Origin: Topomyia yanbarensis
Taxonomy: Eukaryota > Arthropoda > Insecta > Diptera > Culicidae
NCBI RefSeq assembly: GCF_030247195.1
Contig: NC_080671.1
Location: forward strand, 298,254,917-298,318,916
Length of the DNA: 64,000 nucleotides
Direction of reading: 5' to 3'
Of this stretch, positions 35,738 through 48,056 are shown piece by piece. Each line of letters starts with the position of its first letter. Position 1 is the first letter of the stretch. The notes below the pieces were generated by a model, which worked only from the letters and a program-made list of their open reading frames with translations, was not told the DNA's origin and made no database searches. The position numbers and the translations under genes were made by a program.

Positions 35738-35869
35738 ATTGCACCGACGATGAATTCAGCTGTGATCAAGAAAAGTGCATTCCGAAATCAAAAGTGTGCG
35801 ACAATGTGCGTGACTGTGACGATGGATCCGATGAAGTAGAGTGCAAGTCTACAGTGCCACCAATTCAAG
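35738..35869 (+). CDS. trol: Perlecan-like gene, exon encoding LDL-receptor class A repeat 2
   Basis: Acceptor GCCTTTTTAG ends at 35737 and the donor GTAAGA starts at 35870. The exon of 132 nt is symmetric in phase 1, the usual arrangement for shuffled LDLa modules. It encodes [13 protein letters not shown] and then [16 protein letters not shown], with all six cysteines and the complete calcium cage (D, D, D-E). Further LDLa, laminin and Ig exons expected for perlecan were not found before the window ends, so the gene presumably continues to the right. Confidence 0.82.
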
Positions 35870-36301
35870 GTAAGATGCGTTTTTTAAACTTGTTGCATCA
35901 GTTCAATTTAGATACTTAGGTTGTTTTGAGTTCCAGAACTATTACGCAAACCAACGACTATTATTCAAATTAGCGATCAAGCTACTTGAAATAGGGGAAT
36001 CATGGTTAAAACCGACAGCGCCTACTTAATCTATTCTTAAGACATGTCACAAAACAATTATACTTTTTACTCAAAATTGCTTTTTAGGTTTTCAACAAGA
36101 CCCTAAAAAGTGACATCTTTCAGGCATTGTGGGTAAAACCGAATATATGAATGCATGAGGGACCTACTCTCACGAAATAGTTTATTTCATGGTGTGGATA
36201 TAAGTGTTATATCAATTTTTTCATGAATTGACCCTTGGTAATATGTTTCAATTACTTTCGCGGTGGACAAAACAAAAGAAATAGTTTAATCGTCACGATA
36301 A
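35870..36301. other. Intron sequence with one end of the 'aaaaccgacac' element family
   Basis: TAGGGGAATCATGG at 35993 followed by TTAAAACCGACAG, and GGGTAAAACCGAA at 36131, match the TIR and iterated word of the element at 61977-63271. The opposite end was not found; it may have been lost. Confidence 0.5.
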
Positions 36302-37361
<1,060 letters not shown>

Positions 37362-37770
37362 AACTCTTTTGAAGTCATCAGAAGGTGATGGTTCATTATG
37401 TGGCAAATATGCCGAACAATAGATGTATGTCATGTTTATGTTGTCAACAGTCATATTGACTGTAACAGCACAAATATCGCGAGTTGTGACGTCAGATATA
37501 AGACATGCGTCAAAAGCACTACTCGCAAGTATACATGCACGAGGCATTTCACGTGGATATGTCGTGCCATTTTTGTCTAAGCTACGAAGACGGGGTTTAG
37601 TGGCTTTCCAAAATAAAAGTTTCATTTTCAGAAATACGGTTCTTGAATCAAAGCTATAGAAGCTTTTTTTGCTGCACAAGGCGTGATAGATTCATAGTTT
37701 CTGTACGCTGAAGAATTATTTGTGCTACTCTAACCATATTAGGGTTATGGTCACCATTTGAATCTCACGA
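37362..37770. other. Unassigned intronic or intergenic sequence
   Basis: Overlapping open frames on both strands at 37344-37679 have no recognisable domain or splice context. Confidence 0.4.
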
Positions 37771-38019
37771 TTTTTTTTCTTTTTTTTACAATGGAGAAGA
37801 TGTTTACGTCCTAACACGCGCTATTGGTAGGTGTCCAAGCTACCACACGGGGTGTACTGGGGGCATGTCGGGCTCGAATGGTGACGCTGCCATTAATACC
37901 GACTAAACTCCATTGGGCTCCGTCATCGTTCTCCCCAGGAACTACCTCTCGATATTACTTCTGGGGGGATGGCTGTACTTGATGTACTCATTCACTCTCA
38001 CTCACGCGTTCATACGTCC

Positions 38020-38480
38020 TGTATGAGGCTTATTTGGGTGATCTCTATCGCACCTTGATTCACTCTCAAACACTCCACATGAGGCTGACTTTTGTGCTCA
38101 CCTTTTTCGTTCCTTGCGAGGCTGACTTGTGTGCTCACCTTACTCACTCCTTGCTAGGCTTACTTTTGTGCTCGCCTCACCCATACCATATGAGGCTGAC
38201 TTGAGTGCTCACCCTATCACCTGATTCACTCTCGATCGTGCTACTCTATTATACCTCTGTCACCCCCCCCCCCCCCCCTGGCATCCCATGTGGGACATTT
38301 TTCTTAGGCCCCACTTCTGACATACCATGCGAGGCTGACTTGTGTGCTCACCTTTTTCATTCCTTGCTAGGCTTACTTTTGTGCTGGCCTCTACCATACC
38401 ATGTGAGGCTGACTTTTGTGCTCACCCTTAACATACCGTGTGAGACTGACTTGGATGCTCACCCTTTCACTCCTCTGCCA
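38020..38480. repeat. Degenerate tandem repeat 'gaggctgacttgtgtgctcacc'
   Basis: At least seven copies of a unit of about 40-60 bases are built on GAGGCTGACTTGTGTGCTC, each preceded by CATACCATG-like sequence. It lies within the LINE 3' UTR and is interrupted by a poly-C run at 38263-38278. Confidence 0.75.
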
Positions 38481-38800
38481 CGCCACGAGGCATCGATAGC
38501 TAAGTGCCAACATACTACGCTACGACCCTCCCATCTTGGCATGAGGCAGTCCACTTATACGCCTATACGCTCGCTCTTCTGCCTTGCTTCGGGGTGGCTG
38601 GTTTTACCCCTTACGCGGTTGCCAGTCGCTGCGCCAAACCTGCCTCAGCATGAACAGACCATTCACTCCCTTTTTTGCGCTCGGCCTTTTTCGCTTCAGC
38701 TAACCAATCACTAGTTAGCCGTGCCCGTCGTCTGTTGCTCGGTTCGCCAGATTACCTGTAGCCTACAGGCAATCTGGGTGGTAGCAGCCGAGACTGCGTT

Positions 38801-39118
38801 TCACTTCTCCACCGATTGACACATCCGCTGAATAAGGGTATCAGGGGTTGTGTCCCAGCCACAGACGTCAAGCATTGCTCTTCTTTCGACGTCGAACCGA
38901 GGACACACGAACAGTATGTGTTCGGCAGTTTCGTCTACACCTGGGGAGTCCGGGCAGGCTGGGACCTCCGCGTGCCCGAACCTGTGGAGGTACTGTCGGA
39001 AACAGCCATGGCCTGACAGGAATTGTGTCAGATGGAAGTGAACTTCCCCATGGGGTCTTCCCACCCAGCTTGATATGTTAGGTATCAGCCGGTGGGTCCA
39101 CCTACCTTTCGAGGAGTC
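38801..39118 (-). pseudogene. C-terminal fragment of LINE reverse transcriptase
   Basis: The frame reads WTHRLIPNISSWVGRPHG, then HFHLTQFLSGHGCF, and then a Cys/His segment (CPDSPGVDETAEHILFVC). This is the conserved zinc-type C-terminus of R1/Jockey-like ORF2 proteins, where the last cysteines sit in the pattern C..D..EH..F.C. The upstream catalytic domains are missing, so it is a dead fragment. Confidence 0.75.
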
Positions 39119-39440
39119 TCACGATTTGCGCAGAAACAAACGTCCACTGTGTCAAAGATTCTCTTAACACAGTAAGGGTAAGACCTACGACATTCCGTGC
39201 GCGGCTGGCAAATTATAGTCCTGCCAGCCAATCAGTTCTCGGCACGGAGAAACTTGACTTGAGGACTCCTGTTTTAAGTCGCCTGTTGCGACATGGGAGC
39301 AGGGACCCAGTGGATCGATTCTTGGTTGAGAAACTTCAACCCACCGGATGCCACAATGCCTCTAGGCTGGTTTTGTCCGGAGATAGATAATAGACTGTTA
39401 ACAACCTCCTAGTGGACCCTAGCCGGAAATAAGGTTTATT

Positions 39441-40599
39441 ATACAACTATTGCACTCTTGATTTTGGTTAAGATGACTTTCAAAACACTTCCAGATATTT
39501 TGAAGAGGAACAATTTTTCCAGTATTTTAGTATTTGGTGTAATTATGCGCCCTAAAGTAATCATCAAGTTGTCCAAAGGTTACGTTAGTGCAACGTAATA
39601 AACTTATTGCGTCCCTTCAGCAAATTTGTCTAAAATGAAACGTTCTACAACTTCATAGTTAAATTTAGAACTGGCTGAAATCAAAAGTACCCCAGCTCGT
39701 CGCTGCTGTGCTATCTTATGACAAACGCCATGTTTGGATAAACTGAGTTAGATATGCCACATTATTTGTCTAAAAAATCTCTACAAAGTGGCGTTTTAAT
39801 AATTTTGACGTTCTGCTTGATTACTGAGATATAGCAAAAAACGCGTCTGGGGATTGGCTCAAGTTAGCTTGATGTATAAGATGTTTTTTAGGTGTATAAC
39901 TATCTGAGGAACACAATGGCATAATCATTTTTAAAACAAAAATACACGATTTTTGAGAAAAATGCAATTTAAGTTTTAAACTGGAAGTATAGCATATTTG
40001 GCAACACTGTAACCAAAAATAACTATTTTTCTAGATTCCCTGACTCATTCTCTTCAAAATGAATTTCACCGATTGTTTATAGACCAAATGAAACCAAAGA
40101 TATGAATAAAAGTTAATAATTGATGATTTTTTTCTAATATGGAAAATTTTCCATGCACGATTATGACACGCCATACAAATTTTGTCATCAAGACACACAT
40201 ATGACACGTGTGAGTGCGACTTTTGTTTACATTTATAGTAAAAACTCGCAACATAGTCAACGGATCTTCGTAATATTTGCGAGATTAATACAGAATAGAT
40301 AGAAGCATCAATTCTCTTTTTTGAATTGCTTATACCATTTAAAAGTTTCAAGATATTCAATCTCAAATTTTAAAAATCGTTTTTCTCGAAAGGTACAAAA
40401 TAATAAGAGAGCACAATAGCGACGAGCTTCTATTTAAACAAAAAGAAGGGTTTTGCAAGGTTCAACGGCTTTCCTAAACATATGACTAATGAAAGTTGTT
40501 TAATTTTAGCAAAAAGTTAAATTTCCTGCTAAATTTACATTTTTAAGTCATGGGTGATGTTACGACTGTCGTTGGTACATAGGGGTATATTTGGCTTAT
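39441..40599. other. AT-rich sequence, nothing recognised
   Basis: The minus-strand frame at 40031-40366 has no domain or splice support and is not annotated. Confidence 0.4.
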
Positions 40600-40709
40600 C
40601 AGTCAATAAATAAAATCGAACACTACTTTTTTATAATGTCCAGACGTTCCGACCGGTCGAAACGTCTGGACATTATAAAAAAGTAGTGTTCGATATTATT
40701 TATTGACTG
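40600..40709. repeat. 110-bp near-perfect palindrome without spacer
   Basis: The two 55-base halves are inverse copies with two mismatched pairs; the centre is GACCGGTC at 40651-40658. The outer ends read CAGTCAATAAATAA. It could extrude as a cruciform or be a very short hairpin element. Confidence 0.9.
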
Positions 40710-40972
40710 AACCCCCTCTTTACATTTTTAACCACTGTGCAGTGGCGTAACCTGGGGAGTTAACCTCATCCCCCAACCAAAATTAATTGAATTGAAAAAA
40801 AATTAATTGATGCTGATTAATTTAATTAAATATTTTACAAAATATTTTTGGAAGAATATTGTCTGATCATTACATTGAGAACATATTCTTGTAAACATCA
40901 TAAAAGCCAAGATCCTATAATTGTCAAATTACATCAACATAAAATATTTTTTTCCTGTTTTATTTAAATTAT

Positions 40973-42557
40973 GTTAGTCACATTTTCTTTTTTTCTTCAT
41001 TTTAACGACATTCATAGCCGTAAGCTCAAACGCGTACTAACTATTTTTAAACCGGAGTAAGTTTTAAACCGGCCCAAACTATGTGGTAAGCTTTAACCCA
41101 ACGAAGCTGTCATTTATATGGCTGCGTTCTGATCTGCGTTACACGACAATGTTAAAAAAACAACAAATTCATGTTAAAGAAAATGTGTAAATTAGACAAC
41201 ATGGAGAATTGTTTTTCATTCCGATATTTTCGTGCAGTAAAATAGCTTTTCTTCGTCATATGTCTCGTTCCATAGCGTGTGAGAACAATTTTGTCAACAT
41301 GTACCTGATATGTTTCTGAACTTAGAACTTTAACTTAGTGGATAGTTTATAGTTGGCCGATGATGTACAGCATTTTGTAGTGACATAATATTTAATGCAC
41401 ACAAGAAAATAAGTTTGAAGTGGTTGAACCATCATTTGTAACTGGTGCCATGATAGTTATTTTAAACTTTGATTAAAAAATTGATTCAAATATTTCAATT
41501 TGAATTCGAAATGAACTGTGAATATCATTCTAATTGAACACGATACCTGTCGACACGGGAGGAGATATATTCGTTTCAAGCTAATTTTTACAAGTTTGGA
41601 ATAAATATCAATTATAAATAAAGGTTAGATCACACTCTGCGAATTAGAATTGTACACGTTTTTTCAGCGAAGCTTAAATAAAAAGTAAACAAAGGTCAAA
41701 CAAAAAATTAAACTTTGACAGAATGATCACAAGTGTTATATTTCATATTGTTGATTGCATATTTCTGTAATGCATCAATGCATATTGGAACGATTTTATT
41801 TGCTAACAAAATTTCTACGATTTTATAAGTAAACAGAAATGAAAGTTTTGAACATCCTAGTAATATATTTTTACGAACAAATATATTGTTCGCCGTTGCG
41901 TTCGCATTCAATTTTAAAATATTTTTATTTGGATGTTTTATGTGAGTTTATTCATATAGGTAAAATGCGTATATTTAAAATCTTTTATTTAATCTTTGCT
42001 TCGGGTATTAATGGAGTTACTTTGTAAGCAGTTAACATTCTGATTCAATTTGTGAACTGGGAATAAAAATAACAAAATTTATAAAATAGTGCATTTTACA
42101 ATCTACATCCGATTGACATTTATTTGTATCTATCTTTTTTACGTTTTAACGACATTCAATTAGCTAGAGATTACTGGGTAGGGAAAGTTATGAAACTTAG
42201 AGCCATAGTACTCAAGTGAGAGCAAGGATGTGAAGTAAACAGATCGGAAAACTAGAAGTGGCAGGGTCATTAGAACAGGCTTAATATCGTGCGGGCTTAA
42301 TTTTTGCCTTCTGATAATGAGGGTCGAGCTTAGGCAGAATAACTACGAATCACTCGAGTTCACTATCATGTGTCCTTGATAAAGGTAGACGTATCTATCT
42401 TTACCGTGACAACCGCTTCTAGTTTTCCGATCTGTTTACTTCACATCCTTGCTCTCACTTGAGTACTATGGCTCTAAGTTTCATAACTTTCCCTACCCAG
42501 TAATCTCTAGCTAATTGAATGTCGTTAAAACGTAAAAAAGAAAATGTGACTAACATA
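40973..42557. mobile_element. 1.6-kb element with imperfect TIRs
   Basis: 'atgttagtcacattttctt' near 40972 and 'cattttaacgacattcat' at 41001 are inverse to 'aaaatgtgactaacat' (42542-42557) and 'aatgtcgttaaaac' (42518-42531). The right side is shared with the perfect inverted repeat at 42133-42541. Interior non-coding. Confidence 0.5.
42133..42541. repeat. Perfect 126-bp inverted repeat with 157-bp spacer
   Basis: Bases 42133-42258 and 42416-42541 are exact reverse complements over 126 bases as read. The spacer (42259-42415) and right arm are related to 1684-1930. Perfect identity over this length in an otherwise decayed neighbourhood implies a recent event. Confidence 0.92.
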
Positions 42558-43431
42558 GTCGAAATAAAAAGATGGGTGGGTAATGTCTAGGACATAACCG
42601 GAGTGTCGTGACTACTCGTTTGACTTGTAATTCAAATCGAATGATACTCAATGAAATATGTGGGAATGTTTCAAGTTATTCTTTATAATAATTATGGTGG
42701 TTCTGAAAAGAACCTTTGTTGTTGGCGTCTGCGTTGATCGGGGATGCGCTGGATTCTAAGCTCGTTGAGACATTCATTCATGAAATGAACAAATTTCATA
42801 TTTTCTTGCTTTGAACTATCAATGTTAAAATCTCTCGAAACAACCATCGGAATCTTTTCCGTACAGAAATGAACACGCTTAGCGAAAAACTAGGGGCGGG
42901 TAATGTCCGGGACATAACCGCGATGCTCATATTCTTAAAATTCTGCTTGTATCTCCTTCAAATGGCTAAATTTTGCGCATTAAGTTCGATTCACCGGGCT
43001 CAGCGAAATTTTCCTGGGGATCCCGTTCGTTAGTATATTCAGCAAAACAATTTTATTACCGAGTTCTCCGCGTTGAATACAGGTCAATAATTTCATATAA
43101 TGATTTCAACATGCAGACAATGTACATGTATGACAGGTGGGAGTGTTCTGAAGTGGTTTTAGTGGAGGTAACAACATAAAATCATGTATTGGACATTTTA
43201 CAATGATTCTCCTTAACCCTGCAAAACCACGTGGTTGGCAGCAGAGGGTTAAGTTGTTTGGAAGAGATGACAGTTAATATATGATAACTAAAAATATAAA
43301 ATTGTTCTATAAATTGCAAAGTTATTGCCGCGTTGACCTGAAAATTTGTCATTTCATTCATAAAGGAACAATCATTGAAATTATGTCAATTTATGCTTTG
43401 CAAGATTTGAAATAACTTCGAAGTGTGGTCA
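42558..43431. other. Unassigned sequence with 'gggtaatgtc' repeats
   Basis: GGGTAATGTCTAGGACATAACCG (as two halves GGGTAATGTC and GGACATAACCG) occurs at 42578 and 42898, a short family-specific word. No gene was recognised. Confidence 0.4.
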
Positions 43432-43469
43432 CGACACCCCTGTTATGTCATATACATTACCAACCCATC

Positions 43470-45370
43470 TTTTTCCATTTTGCCTTTGTCCTAATAAGGA
43501 CGGTTTGTGGATAACTATGTTGATACAAGACGGGAATCTTTTAAAACAATTCAAACCTTGCAGACGATTGTTTTTACTGCGTACATCCATACGATCTTTC
43601 CCCTTTCGCAGCTCACGCCGAATGAGCACACTTTTCATCAAGCTGTTCCTATTTATTGACTTTACAATGCAGATGGAAGGATGTCCTTTTGTTCGATAAA
43701 TGAAAATATTTTCATCATTCGTTTTGGTGTAGCTTTCGCTTAGTGGCAGAGTTGCCACATTCACTGATTTTCTTGGAAGGATTTGCAAAAACCTTCGGGT
43801 TTGTAGATTGGAAAAACATTTTCTTATGATTCACTGGTAAAAGTACAGAATTACCAAGTGCAAACTTAATACTAGTTAATAAAAGAAACTTTCTAATTAA
43901 ATTCTTTTTCCATTTTGCCTTCGTCCTAATAAGGACGGTTTGTGGATAACTATGTTGATACAAGACGGGAATCTTTTAAAACAATTCAAACCTTGCAGAC
44001 GATTGTTTTTACTGCGTACATCCATACGATCTTTCCCCTTTCGCAGCTCACGCCGAATGAGCACACTTTTCATCAAGCTGTTCCTATTTATTGACTTTAC
44101 AATGCAGATGGAAGGACGTCCTTTTGTTCGATAAATGAAAATATTTTCATCATTCGTTTTGGTGTAGCTTTCGCTTAGTGGCAGAGTTGCCACATTCACT
44201 GATTTTCTTGGAAGGATTTGCAAAAACCTTCGGGTTTGTAGATTGGAAAAACATTTTCTTATGATTCACTGGTAAAAGTACAGAATTACCAAGCGCAAAC
44301 TTAATACTAGTTAATAAAAGAAACTTTCTAATTAAATTCTTTTTCCATTTTGCCTTTGTCCTAATAAGGACGGTTTGTGGATAACTATGTTGATTCAAGA
44401 CGGGAATCTTTTAAAACAATTCAAACCTTGCCGACGATTGTTTTTACTGCGTACATCCGTACGATCTTTCCCCTTTCGCAGCTCACACCGAATGAGCACG
44501 GTTTTCATCATGGTGTTCCTTTTTATTGACTTTACAATGCAGATGGAAGGACGTCCTTTTGTTCGATAAATGAAAATATTTTCATCATTCGTTTTGGTGT
44601 AGCTTTCGCTTAGTGGCAGAGTTGCCACATTCACTGATTTTCTAGGAGGGATTTGCAAAAACCTTCGGGTTTGTAGATTGGAAAAACATTTTCTTATGAT
44701 TCACTGGTAAAAGTACAGAATTACCAAGGGCAAACTTAACACTAGTTAATAAAAGAAACTTTCTAATTAAATTCTTTTTCCATTTTGCCTTCGTCCTAAT
44801 AAGGACGGTTTGTGGATAACTATGTTGATACAAGACGGGAATCTTTTAAAACAATTCAAACCTTGCAGACGATTGTTTTTACTGCGTACATCCATACGAT
44901 CTTTCCCCTTTCGCAGCTCACACCGAATGAGCACGGTTTTCATCATGGTGTTCCTTTTTATTGACTTTACAATGCAGATGGAAGGACGTCCTTTTGTTCG
45001 ATAAATGAAAATATTTTCATCATTCGTTTTGGTGTAGCTTTCGCTTAGTTGCCACATTCACTGATTTTCTTGGAAGGATTTGCAAAAACCTTCGGGTTTG
45101 TAGATTGGAAAAACATTTTCTTATGATTCACTGGTAAAAGTACAGAATTACCAAGCGCAAACTTAATACTAGTTAATAAAAGAAACTTTCTAATTAAATT
45201 CTTTTTCCATTTTGCATTCGTCCTAATAAGGACGGTTTGTGGATAACTATGTTGATACAAGACGGGAATCTTTTAAAACAATTCAAACCTTGCCGACGAT
45301 TGTTTTTACTGCGTACATCCATACGATCTTTCCCCTTTCGCAGCTCACACCGAATGAGTACGCTTTGCAG
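43470..45370. repeat. 435-bp tandem repeat array, about 4.4 units
   Basis: The marker CGGTTTGTGGATAAC starts at 43501, 43936, 44371, 44806 and 45233, giving periods of 435, 435, 435 and 427. The short last spacing is explained by an 8-base deletion (GGCAGAGT) near 45049. Units differ by scattered substitutions, and units 3 to 5 share variants such as 'cacggttttcatcatggtg' (units 3 and 4). Because 435 is a multiple of three, open frames repeat on both strands (minus-strand frames of 82-119 codons; plus-strand frames of 64-84). I recognise no protein family. Confidence 0.93.
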
Positions 45371-45598
45371 TCTTCGATGTTTTGGTGGCATTTTTAGTGG
45401 CAGTTACTACCGCTTTTTCAGTGACTGCGTTTCTTAGCCTTTGGCTTTTTGGCCTTCTCACCGCCACCACCTCCACCAACGTTTTTCTGCTTCTCTCCGA
45501 TGGTAGCTGATTTGATTGGTCGTCCGATGCAGCTTCTCACGACCACGCACGTCTGTTATGCACTGCGTCTTACACACGTCTGGTTTTGAGAAAAACTG
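45371..45598 (-). pseudogene. Lysine-rich coding relic next to the tandem array
   Basis: On the minus strand 45371-45530 reads GGGGGEKAKKPKAKKR and, after a one-base shift, EKAVVTATKNATKTSKTAK. Such Lys/Ala/Thr/Pro-rich sequence resembles histone H1-type tails, but no globular domain is visible and the frame is broken. It could equally be a chance low-complexity stretch. Confidence 0.25.
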
Positions 45599-45608
45599 CG
45601 ACACCCCT

Positions 45609-46842
45609 ATTTATAGGTTTTATCATTAATGTTGATTCTCATTTAAAGTAGTTTTTGAACTATTTAAACAAATTTTATATAGCAAACAACGTATCGGTAG
45701 CAAGCGTTGAACGTTTTCCTTCCGATTTATGAAACAAGATTGGCAATCCGTTTAGTAGAAGAAAAGTTATTAACGTTCAAAATGTACGTAACGCTTTCGC
45801 TAATATGCACTACTATCGCTTTCTCGCTCGTTCTCGTGGCGTGCATGAGCCTTTCCTTTCCGTCCGACTTCTAATGGCTTAACCAAAATTAATATCCCGG
45901 CTTTCCCCCACCAACTGCTCTCGTCAAGCAACCCAATACGAATAATCATAGGAACAAACATGTAGTGGACCTTTATATAAACTTTTCATTATTTTATTGT
46001 TCATTTGCTGCACCATTTTGACGGCTCTGTGCGGGATGGGCTGAAAATTTTCACTTTTCCGAGTCGTTTTCGAAAGATTTTTCAAAACACTATTTTTCCG
46101 TTGATAATGAATATCCTACATATTCCAAAATTTAATACAACATTGGTACAAATATTTTCGACAAAATGCCGAAGAAATTGATTAAATCCATTCAGTACAA
46201 CAAAAGATATAAGCGTTCAAAATCTTACATCATTTTTCTTCCGAAATTTTGAAAAGGGGCCCCTATATTGAAAGGTAAGTCGTTAGTCACGACAAAAAAA
46301 AGGGAAAAAAGTTTGTATCTATCCAATGAAAAAAAAACTATTTTTTTCGTTATTCACTTTCTTTGATGTGAGATACGACAGATATATGGGCAATAATTCG
46401 TGATAACATGTTATTGATTTATATTAAGGAATAAAATGATCCCACTTATTCTCACAGCGACATGTAAAAGAAAATAATCAAAACAATTCTTATTGCAGTT
46501 TTGATTCTAATTCGCAAAAACAACTTTGATCTGAATATGCGATAATCGATTCGATTTATCCAAATGCTCTCCTGTAACTCTTCGATGAGCAATTGGAATC
46601 AAGCGTGTAGAGAGAAGGAAAGAACAGAGAAATCAAAAATACAGGTAAATATAGTTCGACGGGCTTGTCTTTCCTACCTGTTAAAACTGGCTTATTTATT
46701 GCCATCTATATTATGAGCAAAGAGAGCCATATTGATCCAGAAGAAAGCCGAAGAGAGGATTTAAAATAACGAAGTATGCCCAAGAGGAGCATGTCATATT
46801 TTTGTCTTTTTCCGGTAACATGAGGCTGCCATTTGCATTATT
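45609..46842. other. AT-rich intergenic sequence, nothing recognised
   Basis: A TATA-like word (CTTTATATAAAC, 45970-45981) is present, but no transcript start or gene could be tied to it. Confidence 0.4.
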
Positions 46843-47795
46843 GCGTTCTGATCTAAGACAAGACGTGACAATAGGGGGGCCGTTTTTGTTCCAATTTTAC
46901 GTCAGAATGGTCCAGCTCCTGATTGGTTGATTCTGACTTTTTGCACCGTACTGCAGGGATATCGAAATGATGTTTGGCAGTGTTGCTATATTTATAGAAA
47001 AAGATTGTCATTATTTTTGACAAATGAAATTAGTATCGTTAAAAAGTAAAAATAACTAAATTGAACTGAAATTGTGCGGCAAAGTGAAACAAGTATTTAT
47101 CATGCATTTACCGTATACGCTTCATTAAAGCTTACTAAACACTCATGACGTGGAAAAACGGTGCCCTCCCGAATAGAAATGTACAGTAACAAAACCATGA
47201 TTTTCACTGTGACAGTACAGTAATTTTACAATAATTTACAATAAGTTTTAGTGTTATGCTAAAATACAAAAACAATGAACTTTAACGTTTTTACAGTAAA
47301 TTGCAATGTAAAATAGACTTTTACAGTGAAAAAGGGGGGTGGTTATGTATCTTAACATTAATAAAATCAATTTTTCTCCATACATTGTTTCTCGAAAACA
47401 GTAAAACTTAATGTGAATGCACTGTATCAGTTTTTTGCTGTACAGTGAAATTCATTGTTACATGAAATTTTATTGTAAATCTACTGTGAGAACTTGGCAT
47501 CGAACAATGTTGAAACAGTAATAACTATAATATTTATTGTTTTATGATTGTTTATAGGGTAAATGCTATTGTAAAATTCTATCCGGGCTCCATCAATATA
47601 GTGGATTCAAGGAACAAAACATTGTCGGGATAAAACAAATTAACAAAACTCCATTTTCATTAATAAAAATAGCAACACTGTTCGGAAGATTTCGGCAGGG
47701 TGAAAATAGACAAAAAAAAGAATGCCGAAGGAAAAATAATAAGCCGATTGTCACGTCTTGTCTTAGGTTCTGATCGGCAATGCACGGCAATGTTA
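46843..47795. mobile_element. 0.95-kb TIR element containing a second element
   Basis: 'tctgatctaagacaagac' at 46850-46867, continuing GTGACAAT, is inverse to 'attgtcacgtcttgtctta' at 47748-47766, continuing GGTTCTGATC. The TIRs are about 35 bases. A shorter unit at 47165-47590 lies inside. Confidence 0.6.
47165..47590. mobile_element. 0.42-kb element with ACAGTAA iterations
   Basis: The ends CCCGAATAGAA (47168) and TTCTATCCGGG (47577-47587) are inverse with one mismatch. The interior repeats TTTACAGTA/ACAGTAAT-type words more than ten times in both orientations. No coding region. Confidence 0.55.
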
Positions 47796-48056
47796 AAAAC
47801 CGTACAATGAGGTTATTAACTGTTTATGCCATTTAATAGTCTGATGTATTTATATTTTTGAAATAATTTTGGAATCCTCGATTTAGCTTAAACAAAGTAA
47901 CATTAGAATTATTTAAGATCCAAGTGGCTAATACTACGTTCACACAACAAGTAAAAACGTGTTTTAACGCTATCTCGATGACATTTTTCTTGTTGCTAAT
48001 TATAATAACATGCTTTAACTCCGTAGTGTGAACATGGTATACAACGTTATTTCGCT

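Larger units (their letters stand above)
37771..39440 (-). mobile_element. 5'-truncated R1-type LINE with repeat-bearing 3' UTR
   Basis: On the minus strand an RT C-terminal coding remnant (39118-38801) is followed by a long 3' UTR and an A-rich tail (complement of 37791-37771). The 3' UTR contains a degenerate tandem repeat (38020-38480). The 5' boundary near 39440 is approximate, and no target duplication was established. Confidence 0.62.

Noticed and set aside
38205..38714. 169-codon plus-strand frame
   Set aside because: It lies over the antisense of a LINE 3' UTR with a tandem repeat and a poly-C run; composition is repeat-driven.
43429..45391. A multi-domain protein made of the 435-bp repeats
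   Set aside because: The frames stop in each unit and on both strands; treated as a repeat array, with coding left as a testable question.
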